From Brienomyrus brachyistius (Eukaryota; Chordata; Actinopteri; Osteoglossiformes; Mormyridae): 64,000 nucleotides of DNA. Within the stretch, counting starts at the first letter, position 1. Each line of letters starts with the position of its first letter. The translations under genes and the position numbers were made by a program. Shown here one piece after another: positions 1-15,520 of this stretch. The notes below the pieces were generated by a model, which worked only from the letters and a program-made list of their open reading frames with translations, had not been told where the DNA came from and searched no databases. The stretch spans positions 186,001-250,000 of the forward strand of contig NW_026042407.1 in the NCBI RefSeq assembly GCF_023856365.1, read 5' to 3'.

Positions 1-1035
1 TAGCATATTAGCATAGCATATTAGCAAATTAGCATATTAGCATATTAGCATAGCATATTAGCATATTAGCATATTAGCATATTAGCATAGCATATTAGCA
101 TATTAACATATTAGCATATTAGCATATTAGCATATTAGCATAGCATAGCATATTAGCATATTAGCATATTAGCATAGCATATTAGCATATTAGCATATTA
201 GCATATTAGCATATTAGCATAGCATATTAGCATATTAGCATATTAGCATAGCATATTAGCATATTAACATATTAGCATATTAGCATAGCATATTAGCATA
301 GCATATTAGCATATTAGCATATTAGCATATTAGCATAGCGTGTTAGCGTATTAGCGTATTAGCATATTAGCATAGCATATTAGCATATTAGCATATTAGC
401 ATATTAGCATATTAGCATAGCATATTAGCATATTAGCATATTAGCATATTAGCATAGCATATTAGCATATTAGCATATTAGCATATTAGCATAGCATATT
501 AGCATAGCGTGTTAGCGTATTAGCATATTAGCATATTAGCATAGCATATTAGTATATTAGCATATTAGCATATTAGCATAGCGTGTTAGCATATTAGCGT
601 GTTAGCATATTAGCGTATTAGCATATTAGCATATTATCATATTAGCATATTAGCATAGCGTGTTAGCATATTAGCATATTAGCATATTAGCATATTAGCA
701 TATTAGCATAGCATATTAGCATAGCATATTAGCATATTAGCATATTAGCATATTAGCATAGCATATTAGCATATTAGCATATTATCATATTAGCATAGCG
801 TGTTAGCGTATTAGCATATTAGCATATTAGCATAGCATATTAGCATATAAGCATATTAGCATATTAGCATATTAGCATAGCATATTAGCATATTAGCATA
901 TTAGCATATTAGCATATTAGCATAGCATATTAGCATATTAGCATATTAGCATAGCATATTAGCATATTAGCATATTAGCATAGCGTGTTAGCGTATTAGC
1001 ATATTAGCATATTAGCATAGCATATTAGCATATTA
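1..1035 (+). repeat. HOR class VI, right-hand part, copy 1
   Basis: This stretch lies upstream of the class I marker ccatatttag. It resembles the right end of the class VI copies near 12.6, 19.2 and 32.8 kb. An attatcatattag unit just upstream of cgtgttag cgtattag is followed by catataag at 845, matching catataag at 12,678 (offset about 11.83 kb, the same as the next class I markers). The left part of the block lies outside the window. Confidence 0.7.
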
Positions 1036-2730
1036 CCATATTTAGCATATTAACATAGCATATTAGCATATTAGCATATTAGCATATTAGCATATTAGCA
1101 TATTAGCATAGCATATTAGCATATTAGCATATTAGCATAGCATATTAGCATATTAGCATATTAGTATAGCATATTAGCATATTAGCATATTAGCATATTA
1201 GCATAGCGTGTTAGCGTATTAGCATATTAGCATATTAGCATAGCATATTAGCATATTAGCATATTAGCATAGCATATTAGCATATTAACATATTAGCATA
1301 TTAGCATATTAGCATATTAGCATAGCATATTAGCATATTAGCATATTAGCATATTAGCATATTAGCATATTAGCATATTAGCATAGCGTGTTAGCGTATT
1401 AGCATATTAGCATATTAGCATAGCATATTAGCATATTAGTATATTAGCATATTAGCATAGCATATTAGCATATTAGCACAACATATTAGCATAGCATGTT
1501 AGCATATTAGCATATTAGCATATTAACATATTAGCATAGCATATTAGCATATTAACATAGCATATTAACATAGCATATTAGCATATTAGCATATTAGCAT
1601 ATTAGCATATTAGCATAGCATATTAGCATATTAGCATATTAACATATTAGCATATTAGCATAGCATATTAGCATATTAGCATATTAGCACATTAGCATAT
1701 TAGCATAGCGTGTTAGCATATTAGCATATTAGCATAGCGTGTTAGCATATTAGCATATTAGCATAGCATATTAGCATAGCATATTAGCATATTAGCATAT
1801 TAGCATATTAGCATATTAGCATAACGTGTTAGCATATTAGCATATTAGCATATTAGCATATTAGCATATTCGCATAGCATATTAGCATATTAGCATATTA
1901 GCATATTAGCATATTAGCATAGCGTGTTAGCATATTAGCGTATTAGCATATTAGCATATTAGCAAATTAGCATAGCATATTAGCATATTAGCATATTAGC
2001 ATATTAGCTTATTAACATATTAGCATATTAGCATATTAGCATATTAGCATATTAGCATAGCATATTAGCATATTAGCATATTAGCATAGCATATTAGCAT
2101 ATTAACATATTAGCATATTAGCATAGCGTGTTAGCGTATTAGCATATTAGCATAGCATATTAGCATATTAGCATATTAGCATAGCATATTAGCATATTAG
2201 CATAGCGTGTTAGCGTATTAGCATATTAGCATATTAGCATAGCATATTAGCATATCATATTAGCATATTAGCATATTAGCATATTAGCATAGCATATTAG
2301 CATATTAACATATTAGCATATTAGCATATTAGCATAGCATATTAGCATATTAGCATATTAGCATATTAGCATAGCGTGTTAGCGTATTAACGTATTAGCA
2401 TATTAGCATAGCATATTAGCATATTAACATATTAGCATATTAGCATAGCATATTAGCATATTAGCATATTAGCATATTAACATAGCATATTAGCATAGCA
2501 TATTAGCATATTAGTATAGCATATTAGCATAGCGTGTTAGCGTATTAGCATATTAGCATATTAGCATAGCATATTAGCATATTAGCATAGCGTGTTAGCA
2601 TATTAGCGTATTAGCATATTAGCATATTAGCATATTAGCATATTAGCATAGCGTGTTAGCATATTAGCGTATTAGCGTATTAGCATATTAGCATAGCATA
2701 TTAGCATATCGTGTTAGCATAGCGTATTAG
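1036..2730 (+). repeat. HOR class I, copy 1
   Basis: Landmarks in order are ccatatttag (1,036), cacaacatattag (1,477), catattcgcatag with cgcatag at 1,871, cttattaac (2,008), and catatcgtg (2,705). The same order is found from 12,862, 19,392 and 33,080. The cgcatag-to-cttattaac distance is about 130-140 bp in every copy, and cttattaac-to-catatcgtg is about 690 bp except in copy 2. The block has the usual octamer/pentamer background and no coding potential. Confidence 0.85.
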
Positions 2731-3208
2731 CATAGCATATTAGCATATTAGTATATTAGCATATTAGCATAGCATATTAGCATATTAACATATTAGCATA
2801 TTAACATTAGCATATTAGCATATTAGCATATTAGCATATTAGCATATTAGCATATTAGCATATTAGCATAGCATATTAGCATATTAGCATATTAGCATAT
2901 TAGCATATTAGCATAGCATGTTAGCATATTAGCGTATTAGTATATTAGCATATTAGCATAGCATATTAGCATATTAACATTAGCATATTAGCATATTAGC
3001 ATATTAGCATATTAGCATAGCATATTAGCATATTAGCATATTAGCATATTAGCATAGCGTGTTAGCGTATTAGCATATTAGCATATTAGCATAGCATATT
3101 AGCATATTAGCATATTAGCATATTAGCATAGCGTGTTAGCATATTAGCGTATTAGCATATTAGCATATTAGCATATTAGCATATTAGCATAGCATATTAG
3201 CATATTAG

Positions 3209-6200
3209 CAAATTAGCATATTAGTATATTAGCATATTAGCATAGCATATTAGCATATTAGCATAGCGTGTTAGCGTATTAACATATTAGCATATTAGCA
3301 TATTAGCATAGCATATTAGCATATTAGCATATTAGCATATTAGCATATTAGCATATTAACATAGCATATTAGCATATTAGCATATTAGCATATTAGCATA
3401 GCATATTAGCATATTAGCATATTAGCATATTAACATATTAGCATATTAGCATATTAGCATATTAGCATATTAGCATAGCGTGTTAGCGTATTAGCATAGC
3501 ATATTAGCATAGCATATTAGCATAGCATATTAGCATATTAGCATATTAGCATATTAGCATAGCGTGTTAGCGTATTAGCATATTAGCATATTAGCATAGC
3601 ATATTAGCATATTAGCGTATTAGCATATTAGCATATTAGCATAGCATATTAGCATATTAGCATATAAGCATATTAGCATAGCATATTAGCATATTAGCAT
3701 AGCATATTAGCATATTAGCATATTAGCATAGCGTGATAGCGTATTAGCATATTAGCATAGCATATTAGCATATTAGCATATTAGCATAGCATATTAGCAT
3801 AGCATATTAGCATATTAGCATATTAGCATAGCGTGTTAGCGTATTAGCATAGCATATTAGCATAGCATATTAGCATATCATATTAGCATATTAGCATATT
3901 AGCATATTAGCATATTAGCATAGCATATTAGCATATTAACATAGCATATTAGCATATTAGCATATTAGCATATTAGCATATTAGCATATTAGCATAGCAT
4001 ATTAGCATATTAACATAGCATATTAGCATATTAGCATAGCATATTAGCATATTAGCATAGCGTGTTAGCGTATTAGCATAGCATATTAGCATAGCATATT
4101 AGCATAGCATATTAGCATATTAGTATATTAGCATATTAGCATAGCATATTAGCATATTAGCATATTAGCATATTAGCATATTAGCATATTAGCATAGCAT
4201 GTTAGCATATTAGCATATTAGCATATTAGCATATTAGCATATTAGCGTATTAACATAGCATATTAGCATATTAGCATATTAACATATTAGCATAGCATAT
4301 TAGCATATTAACATATTAGCATATTAGCATAGCATATTAGCATATTAGCATATTAGCATATTAGCATAGCATATTAGCATATTAGCATATTAGCATATTA
4401 GCATAGCGTGTTAGCGTATTAGCATATTAGCATATTAGCATAGCATATTAGCATATTAGCATATTAGCATATTAGCATAGCGTGTTAGCATATTAGCGTA
4501 TTAGCATATTAGCATATTAGCATATTAGCATATTAGCATATTAGCATAGCATATTAGCATATTAGCAAATTAGCATATTAGTATATTAGCATATTAGCAT
4601 AGCATATTAGCATATTAGCATAGCGTGTTAGCGTATTAGCATATTAGCATATTAGCATATTAGCATATTAGCATAGCATATTAGCATATTAGCATATTAG
4701 CATATTAGCATATTAACATAGCATATTAGCATATTAGCATATTAGCATAAAATATTAGCATATTAGCATATTAGCATATTAGCATATTAACATATTAGCA
4801 TATTAGCATATTAGCATAGCGTGTTAGCGTATTAGCATAGCATATTAGCATAGCATATTAGCATAGCATATTAGCATATTAGCATATTAGCATATTAGCA
4901 TAGCGTGTTAGCGTATTAGCATATTAGCATATTAGCATAGCATATTAGCATATTAGCGTATTAGCATATTAGCATATTAGCATAGCATATTAGCATATTA
5001 GCATATAAGCATATTAGCATAGCATATTAGCATATTAGCATATTAGCATATTAGCATATTAGCATAGCGTGATAGCGTATTAGCATATTAGCATAGCATA
5101 ATAGCATATTAGCATATTAGCATAGCATATTAGCATATTAGCATAGCGTGTTAGCGTATTAGCATAGCATATTAGCATAGCATATTAGCATATCATATTA
5201 GCATATTAGCATATTAGCATATTAGCATATTAGCATAGCATATTAGCATATTAACATAGCATATTAGCATATTAGCATAGCATATTAGCATATTAGCATA
5301 TTAGCATATTAGCATAGCGTGTTAGCGTATTAGCATAGCATATTAGCATAGCATATTAGCATAGCATATTAGCATATTAGTATATTAGCATATTAGCATA
5401 GCATATTAGCATATTAGCATATTAGCATATTAGCATATTAGCATATTAGCATAGCATGTTAGCATATTAGCATATTAGCATATTAGCATATTAGCATAGC
5501 ATATTAGCATATTAGCATATTAGCATATTAGCATAGCGTGTTAGCGTATTAGCATATTAGCATATTAGCATAGCATATTAGCATATTAGCATATTAGCAT
5601 ATTAGCATAGCGTGTTAGCATATTAGCGTATTAGCATATTAGCATATTAGCATATTAGCATATTAGCATATTAGCATAGCATATTAGCATATTAGCAAAT
5701 TAGCATATTAGTATATTAGCATATTAGCATAGCATATTAGCATATTAGCATAGCGTGTTAGCGTATTAGCATATTAGCATATTAGCATATTAGCATATTA
5801 GCATAGCATATTAGCATATTAGCATATTAGCATATTAGCATATTAACATAGCATATTAGCATATTAGCATATTAGCATAAAATATTAGCATATTAGCATA
5901 TTAGCATATTAGCATATTAACATATTAGCATATTAGCATATTAGCATAGCGTGTTAGCGTATTAGCATAGCATATTAGCATAGCATATTAGCATAGCATA
6001 TTAGCATATTAGCATATTAGCATATTAGCATAGCGTGTTAGCGTATTAGCATATTAGCATATTAGCATAGCATATTAGCATATTAGCGTATTAGCATATT
6101 AGCATATTAGCATAGCATATTAGCATATTAGCATATAAGCATATTAGCATAGCATATTAGCATATTAGCATATTAGCATATTAGCATAGCGTGATAGCGT

Positions 6201-6330
6201 ATTAGCATATTAGCATAGCATATTAGCATATTAGCATATTAGCATAGCATATTAGCATATTAGCATAGCGTGTTAGCGTATTAGCATAGCATATTAGCAT
6301 AGCATATTAGCATATCATATTAGCATATTA
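3209..6330 (+). repeat. HOR class II, three tandem copies
   Basis: The landmark series caaattag...gtatattag, catataag, cgtgatag, catatcatattag occurs three times in a row. caaattag is at 3,209, 4,566 and 5,696; catataag at 3,661, 5,002 and 6,132; cgtgatag at 3,732, 5,068 and 6,190; catatcatattag at 3,874, 5,189 and 6,311. The second and third copies share rare variants, including cataaaatattag near 4,747 and 5,877. They run at a constant 1,130-bp offset that shifts to 1,122 bp (one octamer) between 5,002 and 5,068. The first copy is more divergent, at offsets of 1,315-1,357 bp. Confidence 0.9.
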
Positions 6331-6838
6331 GCATATTAGCATATTAGCATATTAGCATAGCATATTAGCATATTAACATAGCATATTAGCATATTAGCAT
6401 AGCATATTAGCATATTAGCATATTAGCATATTAGCATAGCGTGTTAGCGTATTAGCATAGCATATTAGCATAGCATATTAGCATAGCATATTAGCATATT
6501 AGTATATTAGCATATTAGCATAGCATATTAGCATATTAGCATATTAGCATATTAGCATATTAGCATATTAGCATAGCATGTTAGCATATTAGCATATTAG
6601 CATATTAGCGTATTAACATAGCATATTAGCATATTAGCATATTAACATATTAGCATAGCATATTAGCATATTAACATATTAGCATATTAGCATATTAGCA
6701 TATTAGCATAGCATATTAGCATATTAGCATATTAGCATATTAGCATAGCATATTAGCGTATTAGCATATTAACATATTAGCATATTAGCATATTAGCATA
6801 GCATATTAGCATATTAGCATATTAGCATATTAGCATAG

Positions 6839-7648
6839 CGAGTTAGCGTATTAGCATATTAGCATATTAGCATATTAGCATATTAGCATAGCATATTAGC
6901 ATATTAGCATATTATTATATTAGCATATTAGCATGTTAGCATATTAGCATATTAGCATATTAACATATTAGCATATTAGCATATTAGCATAGCGTGTTAG
7001 CGTATTAGCATATTAGCATATTAGCATAGCATATTAGCATATTAGCATATTAGCATATTAGCATAGCGTGTTAGCATGTTAGCGTATTAGCGTATTAGCA
7101 TATTAGCATATTAGCATATTAGCATATTAGCATATTAGCATATTAGCATAGCATATTAGCATATTAGCATATTAACATATTAGCATATTAGCATAGCATA
7201 TTAGCATATTAACATAGCATAGCGTGTTAGTGTATTAGCATATTAGCATATTAGCATATTAGCATAGCATATTAGCATATTAGCATATTAGCATAGTATA
7301 TTAGCATATTAGCATATTAGCATATTAGTATATTAGCATAGCAAATTAGCATATTAGCATAGCATATTAGCATATTAGCATATTAGCATAGCGTGTTAGC
7401 GTATTAGCATATTAGCATATTAGCATAGCATATTAGCATATTAGCATATTAGCATATTAGCATATTAGCATAGCGTGTTAGCGTATTAGCATATTAGCAT
7501 ATTAACATATTAGCATATTAGCATATTAGCATATTAGCATATTAGCATAGCATGTTAGCATATTAACGTATTAGCATATTAGCATATTAGCATATTAGCA
7601 TATTAGCATAGCGTGTTAGCATATTAGCGTGTTAGCATAGTACATTAG
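6839..7648 (+). repeat. III/IV HOR unit, alpha subtype
   Basis: The unit starts at cgagttag (6,839), carries attattatattag about 75 bp later (the alpha mark), then cgtgttagtgtattag (7,223), a single catagtatattag (7,292) and catagtacattag (7,636). Unlike most copies it has only one catagtatattag and lacks the cgtgtta...gag variant between those marks. It is followed at normal spacing by a beta unit. Confidence 0.85.
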
Positions 7649-8064
7649 CATATTAGCATATTAGTATATTAGCATATTAGCATAGCATATTAGCATATTA
7701 GCATATTAGCATATTAGCATATTAGCATAGCATGTTAGCATATTAGCATATTAGCATATTAGCATATTAGCGTATTAACATAGCATATTAGCATATTAGC
7801 ATATTAACATATTAGCATAGCATATTAGCATATTAACATATTAGCATATTAGCATATTAGCATATTAGCATATTAGCATATTAGCATATTAGCATAGCAT
7901 ATTAGCGTATTAGCATATTAACATATTAGCATATTAACATATTAGCATATTAGCATATTAGCATAGCATATTAGCATATTAGCATATTAGCATATTAGCA
8001 TATTAGCATATTAGCATATTAGCATAGCATATTAGCATATTAGCATATTAGCATATTAGCATAG

Positions 8065-9000
8065 CGAGTTAGCGTATTAGCATATTAGCATATTAGCATA
8101 TTAGCATATTAGCATAGCATATTAGCATATTAGCATATTATCATATTAGCATATTAGCATATTAGCATAGCATATTAGCATATTAGCATATTAGCATATT
8201 AGCATATTAGCATATTAGCATATTAGCATATTAGCATAGCGTGTTAGCGTATTAGCATATTAGCATATTAGCATAGCATATTAGCATATTAGCATATTAG
8301 CATATTAGCATATCAGCATAGCGTGTTAGCATGTTAGCGTATTAACATATTAGCATAGCATATTAGCATATTAGCATATTAGCATAGCATATTAGCATAT
8401 TAACATATTAGCATATTAGCATAGCATATTAGCATATTAACATATTAGCATAGCGTGTTAGTGTATTAGCATATTAGCATATTAGCATATTAGCATATTA
8501 GCATAGCATATTAGCATATTAGCATATTAGCATAGTATATTAGCATAGTATATTAGCATAGTATATTAGCATATTAGCATATTAGCATATTAGCATAGCA
8601 AATTAGCATATTAGCATAGCATATTAGCATATTAGCATATTAGCATAGCGTGTTAGCGTATTAGCATATTAGCATATTAGCATAGCATATTAGCATATTA
8701 GCATATTAGCATATTAGCATATTAGCATAGCGTGTTAGCGTATTAGCATATTAGCATATTAGCATAGCATATTAGCATATTAGCATATTAGCATATTAGC
8801 ATATTAGCATAGCGTGTTATATTAGAGTATTAGCATATTAACATATTAGCATATTAGCATATTAGCATATTAGCATATTAGCATAACATGTTAGCATATT
8901 AACGTATTAGCATATTAACGTATTAGCATATTAGCATATTAGCATATTAGCATATTAGCATAGCGTGTTAGCATATTAGCGTATTAGCATAGTACATTAG
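8065..9000 (+). repeat. III/IV HOR unit, beta subtype
   Basis: Landmarks are cgagttag (8,065), attatcatattag (the beta mark), catatcag before cgtgttag catgttag, cgtgttagtgtattag (8,454), three catagtatattag in a row (8,531, 8,544, 8,557), cgtgttatattagag (8,813) and catagtacattag (8,988). It leads directly into the class V block, as beta units with this form of cgtgtta...gag always do here. Confidence 0.9.
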
Positions 9001-9225
9001 CATATTAGTATATTAGCATATTAGCATATTAGCATATTAACATATTAGCATATTAGCATATTAGCATAGCATATTAACGTATTAGCATATTAGCATATTA
9101 GCATAATAGCATAGCATATTAGCATATTAGCTTATTAGCATATTAGCATAGCATATTATCATATTAGCATATTATCATATTAGCATATTAACATATTAGC
9201 ATGTTAGCATAGCATATTAGCATAG

Positions 9226-10560
9226 CTAGTTAGCATATTAGCGTATTAGCATATTAGCATTTCATATTAGCATAGCATATTAGCATATTAGCATATTAGC
9301 ATAGCATATTAGCATATTAGCATATTAGCATATTAGCATATTAGCATATTAGCATAGCATATTAGCATAGCATATTAGCATATTAGCATAGCATATTAGC
9401 ATATTAGCATATTAGCATATTAGCATATTAGCATATTAGTATAGCATATTAGCATATTAGCATATTACCATATTAGCATTGCGTGTTAGCGTATTAGCAT
9501 ATTAGCATATTAGCATATTAGCATATTAGCATATTAGCATAGCGTGTTAGCGTATTAGCATATTAGCATATTAGCATAGCATATTAGTATATTAGCATAT
9601 TAGCATATTAGCATAGCATATTAGCATATTAGCATATTAGCATATTAGCATAGCATATTAGCATATTAGCATATTAGCGTATTAGCGTATTAGCATATTA
9701 GCATATTAGCATAGCATATTAGCATATTAACATATTAGCATATTAGCATAGCATATTAGCATATTAGCATATTAGCATATTAACATAGCATATTAGCATA
9801 TTAACATATTAGCATAGCATATTAGCATATTAGCATATTAACACATTAGCATAGCATATTAGCATATTAGTATATTAGCATAGCATATTAGCATATTAGC
9901 ATATTAGCATAGCATATTAGCATATTAACATATTAGCATATTAACATATTAACATAGCATATTAGCATATTAGCATATTAGCATGTTAGCGTATTAGCAT
10001 ATTAGCATATTAGCATAGCATATTAGCATATTAGCATATTAGCATAGCATATTAGCATATTAACATATTAGCATATTAGCATAGCATATTAGCATATTAG
10101 CATATTAGCATATTAGCATAGCATATTAGCATAGCGTGTTAGCGTATTAGCATATTAGCATATTAGCATAGCATATTAGCATATTAGCAAATTAGCATAT
10201 TAGCATATTAGCATATTAGCATAGCGTGTTAGGATAGCGTATTAGCATAGCATATTAGCATATTAGCATATTAGCATAGCGTGTTAGCATAGCGTATTAG
10301 CATAGCATATTAGCATATTATATTAGCATATTAGCATAGCATATTAGCATATTAACATAGCATATTAGCATAGCATATTAGCATATTAGCATATTAGCAT
10401 ATTAGCATAGCATATTAGCATATTAGCATATTAGCATATTAGCATAGCATGTTAGCATAGCGTATTAGCATATTAGCATATTAGCATAGCATATTAGCAT
10501 ATTAATATAGCATATTAGCATATTAGCATATTAGCATAGCATATTAGCATATTAGCATAT
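9226..10560 (+). repeat. HOR class V, copy 1
   Basis: The block opens with ctagttag (9,226), 238 bp after catagtacattag, then catttcatattag (about 9,258). Further right are catattaccatattag (ccat at 9,468), the single-base variant cattgcgtgttag near 9,476, cgtgttaggatag (10,225) and a unit shortened to catattatattag (10,314). The last three, apart from cattg, recur at a constant 52,967-bp offset near the window's end (62.4-63.3 kb). Confidence 0.85.
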
Positions 10561-12861
10561 TAGCATATTAGCATAGCGTGTTAACGTATTAGCATATTAG
10601 CATATTAGCATATTAGCATATTAGCATATTAACATAGCATGTTAGCGTATTAGCATATTAGCATATTAGCATAGCATATTAGCATATTAGCATATTAGCA
10701 TATTAGCATAGCGTGTTAGCATATTAGCGTATTAACATATTAGTATATTAGAATATTAGCATATTAGCATAGCATATTAGCATATTAGCATATTAGCATA
10801 TTAATATATTAGCATATTAGCATAGCATATTAGCATATTAGCATAGCGTGTTAGCTCATTAGCATATTAGCATATTAGCATATTAGCATATTAGCATATT
10901 AGCATATTAGCATATTAGCATAGCATATTAGCATATTAGCATATTAGCATATTAACATAGCATATAAGCATATTAGCATATTAGCATATTAGCATATTAG
11001 CATATTAGCATAGCATATTAGCAAATTAGCATATTAGCATATTAGCATAGCATATAAGCATATTAGCATATTAGCATAGCATATTAACATATTAGCATAT
11101 TAGCATATTAACATAGCATATAAGCATATTAGCATATTAGCATATTAGCATAGCATATTAGCAAATTAGCATATTAGCATATTAGCATAGCATATAAGCA
11201 TATTAGCATATTAGCATATTAGCATATTAGCATATTAGCATATTAGCAGATTAGCATATTAGCATATTAGCATATTAGCATATTAGCATATTAGCATAGC
11301 ATATTAGCATATTAGCATATTAGTATATTAGCAGATTAGCATATTAGCATATTAGCATATTAGCATAGCATATTAGCATATTAGCATATTAGCATATTAG
11401 CATATTAGCATAGCATATTAGCATATTAGCATATTAGCATAGCATATTAGCATATTAGCATATTAGCATAGCGTGTTAGCGTATTAGCATATTAGCATAT
11501 TAGCATAGCATATTAGCATATTAGCATATTAGCATATTAGCATAGCATATTAGCATATTAGCATATTAGCATATTAGCATAGCATAGCGTGTTAGCGTAT
11601 TAGCATATTAGCACTATTAGCATATTTGCATAGCATATTAGCATATTAGCATATTAGCATATTAGCATAGCGTGCTAGCATAGCGTATCAGCATATTAGC
11701 ATATTAGCATATTAGCATATTAGCATATTAGCATAGCATATTAGCATATTAACATATTAGCATATTAGCATAGCATATTAGCATATTAGCATATTTGTAT
11801 ATTAGCATATTAGCATATTAGCATATTAGCGTATTAGCATATTAGCATAGCATATTAGCATATTAGCATATTAGCATATTAGCATATTAGCGTATTAGCA
11901 TATTAGCATATTAGCATAGCATATTAGCATATTAGCATATTAGCATATTAGCATAGCATATTAGCATATTAACATATTAGCATATTAGCATATTAGCATA
12001 TTAGCATATTAGCATAGCATAGCATATTAGCATATTAGCATATTAGCATAGCATATTAGCATATTAGCATATTAGCATATTAGCATAGCATATTAGCATA
12101 TTAGCATATTAGCATAGCATATTAGCATATTAACATATTAGCATATTAGCATAGCATATTAGCATAGCATATTAGCATATTAGCATATTAGCATATTAGC
12201 ATAGCGTGTTAGCGTATTAGCATATTAGCATATTAGCATAGCATATTAGCATATTAGCATATTAGCATATTAGCATATTAGCATAGCATATTAGCATATT
12301 AGCATATTAGCATATTAGCATATTAGCATATTAGCATAGCATATTAGCATAGCGTGTTAGCGTATTAGCATATTAGCATATTAGCATAGCATATTAGTAT
12401 ATTAGCATATTAGCATATTAGCATAGCGTGTTAGCATATTAGCGTATTAGCATATTAGCATATTAGCATATTAGCATATTAGCATATTAGCATAGCGTGT
12501 TAGCATATTAGCATATTAGCATATTAGCATATTAGCATATTAGCATAGCATATTAGCATAGCATATTAGCATAGCATATTAGCATATTAGCATAGTATAT
12601 TAGCATATTAGCATATTATCATATTAGCATAGCGTGTTAGCGTATTAGCATATTAGCATATTAGCATAGCATATTAGCATATAAGCATATTAGCATATTA
12701 GCATATTAGCATAGCATATTAGCATATTAGCATATTAGTATATTAGCATAGCATATTAGCATATTAGCATATTAGCATAGCATATTAGCATATTAGCATA
12801 TTAGCATAGCGTGTTAGCGTATTAGCATATTAGCATATTAGCATAGCATATTAGCATATTA
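10560..12861 (+). repeat. HOR class VI, copy 2
   Basis: Landmarks are cgtgttaacg (10,577), gaatattag (10,751), several catataag units at 10.96-11.2 kb, cagattag twice (11,248 and 11,332), a catagcatagcgtg doublet (about 11,578), the odd unit gcactattag (about 11,612) with catatttgcatag, and cgtgctag (11,671) followed by a cgtatcag. The block ends at the class I marker 1,191 bp after cgtgctag. The part up to 11.03 kb is duplicated at 63.5-64.0 kb. Confidence 0.85.
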
Positions 12862-14430
12862 CCATATTTAGCATATTAACATAGCATATTAGCATATTAG
12901 CATATTAGCATATTAGTATAGCATATTAGCATATTAGCATATTAGCATATTAGCATAGCGTGTTAGCGTATTAGCATATTAGCATATTAGCATATTAGCA
13001 TAGCATATTAGCATATTAGCATATTAGCATAGCATATTAGCATATTAGCATAGCGTGTTAGCGTATTAGCATATTAGCATATTAGCATAGCATATTAGCA
13101 TATCATATTAGCATATTAGCATAGCATATTAGCATATTAACATATTAGCATATTAGCATATTAGCATATTAGCATAGCATATTAGCATATTAGCATATTA
13201 GCATATTAGCATATTAGCATATTAGCATAGCGTGTTAGCGTATTAGCATATTAGCATATTAGCATAGCATATTAGCATATTAGTATATTAGCATATTAGC
13301 ATAGCATATTAGTATATTAGCACAATATATTAGCATAGCATGTTAGCATATTAGCATATTAGCATATTAACATATTAGCATAGCATATTAGCATATTAAC
13401 ATAGCATATTAACATAGCATATTAGCATATTAGCATATTAGCATATTAGCATAGCATATTAGCATATTAGCATATTAGCATATTAACATATTAGCATATT
13501 AGCATAGCATATTAGCATATTAGCATATTAGCACATTAGCATATTAGCATAGCGTGTTAGCATATTAGCATATTAGCATAGCGTGTTAGTATATTAGCAT
13601 ATTAGCATAGCATATTAGCATAGCATATTAGCATATTAGCATATTAGCATATTAGCATAGCGTGTTAGCATATTAGCATATTAGCATATTAGCATATTCG
13701 CATAGCATATTAGCATATTAGCATATTAGCATATTAGCATATTAGCATAGCGTGTTAGCATATTAGCGTATTAGCATATTAGCATATTAGCAAATTAGCA
13801 TAGCATATTAGCATATTAGCATATTAGCATATTAGCTTATTAACATATTAGCATATTAGTATATTAGCATATTAGCATATTAGCATAGCATATTAGCATA
13901 TTAGCATATTAGCATAGCATATTAGCATATTAGCATAGCGTGTTAGCGTATTAGCATATTAGCATATTAGCATAGCATATTAGCATATCATATTAGCATA
14001 TTAGCATATTAGCATATTAGCATAGCATATTAGCATATTAACATATTAGCATATTAGCATATTAGCATAGCATATTAGCATATTAGCATATTAGCATATT
14101 AGCATAGCGTGTTAGCGTATTAACGTATTAGCATATTAGCATAGCATATTAGCATATTAACATATTAGCATATTAGCATAGCATATTAGCATATTAGCAT
14201 ATTAGCATAGCATATTAGCATATTAGTATAGCATATTAGCATAGCGTGTTAGCGTATTAGCATATTAGCATATTAGCATAGCATATTAGCATATTAGCAT
14301 AGCGTGTTAGCATATTAGCGTATTAGCATATTAGCATATTAGCATATTAGCATAGCGTGTTAGCATATTAGCGTATTAGCGTATTAGCATATTAGCATAG
14401 CATATTAGCATATCGTGTTAGCATAGCGTA
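12862..14430 (+). repeat. HOR class I, copy 2
   Basis: Landmarks are ccatatttag (12,862), cacaatatattag (13,321, a variant of cacaacatattag), cgcatag (13,699), cttattaac (13,836) and catatcgtg (14,409). The last interval is 573 bp against about 690 bp in the other copies, so roughly 115 bp of monomers was lost here or gained elsewhere. Confidence 0.88.
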
Positions 14431-14863
14431 TTAGCATAGCATATTAGCATATTAGTATATTAGCATATTAGCATAGCATATTAGCATATTAACATATTAG
14501 CATATTAGCATAGCATATTAGCATATTAGCATAGCATATTAGCATATTAGCATATTAGCATATTAGCATAGCATGTTAGCATATTAGCGTATTAGTATAT
14601 TAGCATATTAGCATAGCATATTAGCATATTAACATTAGCATATTAGCATATTAGCATATTAGCATATTAGCATAGCATATTAGCATATTAGCATATTAGC
14701 ATATTAGCATAGCGTGTTAGCGTATTAGCATATTAGCATATTAGCATAGCATATTAGCATATTAGCATATTAGCATATTAGCATAGCGTGTTAGCATATT
14801 AGCGTATTAGCATATTAGCATATTAGCATATTAGCATATTAGCATAGCATATTAGCATATTAG

Positions 14864-15520
14864 CAAATTAGCATATTAGTATATTAGCATATTAGCATAG
14901 CATATTAGCATATTAGCATAGCGTGTTAGCGTATTAACATATTAGCATATTAGCATATTAGCATAGCATATTAACATATTAGCATATTAGCATATTAGCA
15001 TATTAACATAGCATATTAGCATATTAGCATATTAGCATATTAGCATATTAGCATAGCATATTAGCATATTAGCATATTAGCATATTAACATATTAGCATA
15101 TTAGCATATTAGCATAGCGTGTTAGCGTATTAGCATAGCATATTAGCATAGCATATTAGCATAGCATATTAGCATATTAGCATATTAGCATAGCGTGTTA
15201 GCGTATTAGCATATTAGCATATTAGCATAGCATATTAGCATATTAGCATATTAGCGTATTAGCATATTAGCATATTAGCATAGCATATTAGCATATTAGC
15301 ATATTAGCATATAAGCATATTAGCATAGCATATTAGCATATTAGCATAGCATATTAGCATATTAGCATATTAGCATAGCGTGATAGCGTATTAGCATATT
15401 AGCATAGCATATTAGCATATTAGCATATTAGCATAGCATATTAGCATATTAGCATATTAGCATAGCGTGTTAGCGTATTAGCATAGCATATTAGCATAGC
15501 ATATTAGCATATCATATTAG
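14864..15520 (+). repeat. HOR class II, single copy
   Basis: Landmarks are caaattag (14,864), catataag (15,308), cgtgatag (15,379) and catatcatattag (15,508). Spacings (cgtgatag to catatcatattag 129 bp) match the copies at 23.26, 35.77 and 38.04 kb. Only one copy is present here, unlike the triplet at 3.2-6.3 kb. Confidence 0.88.
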
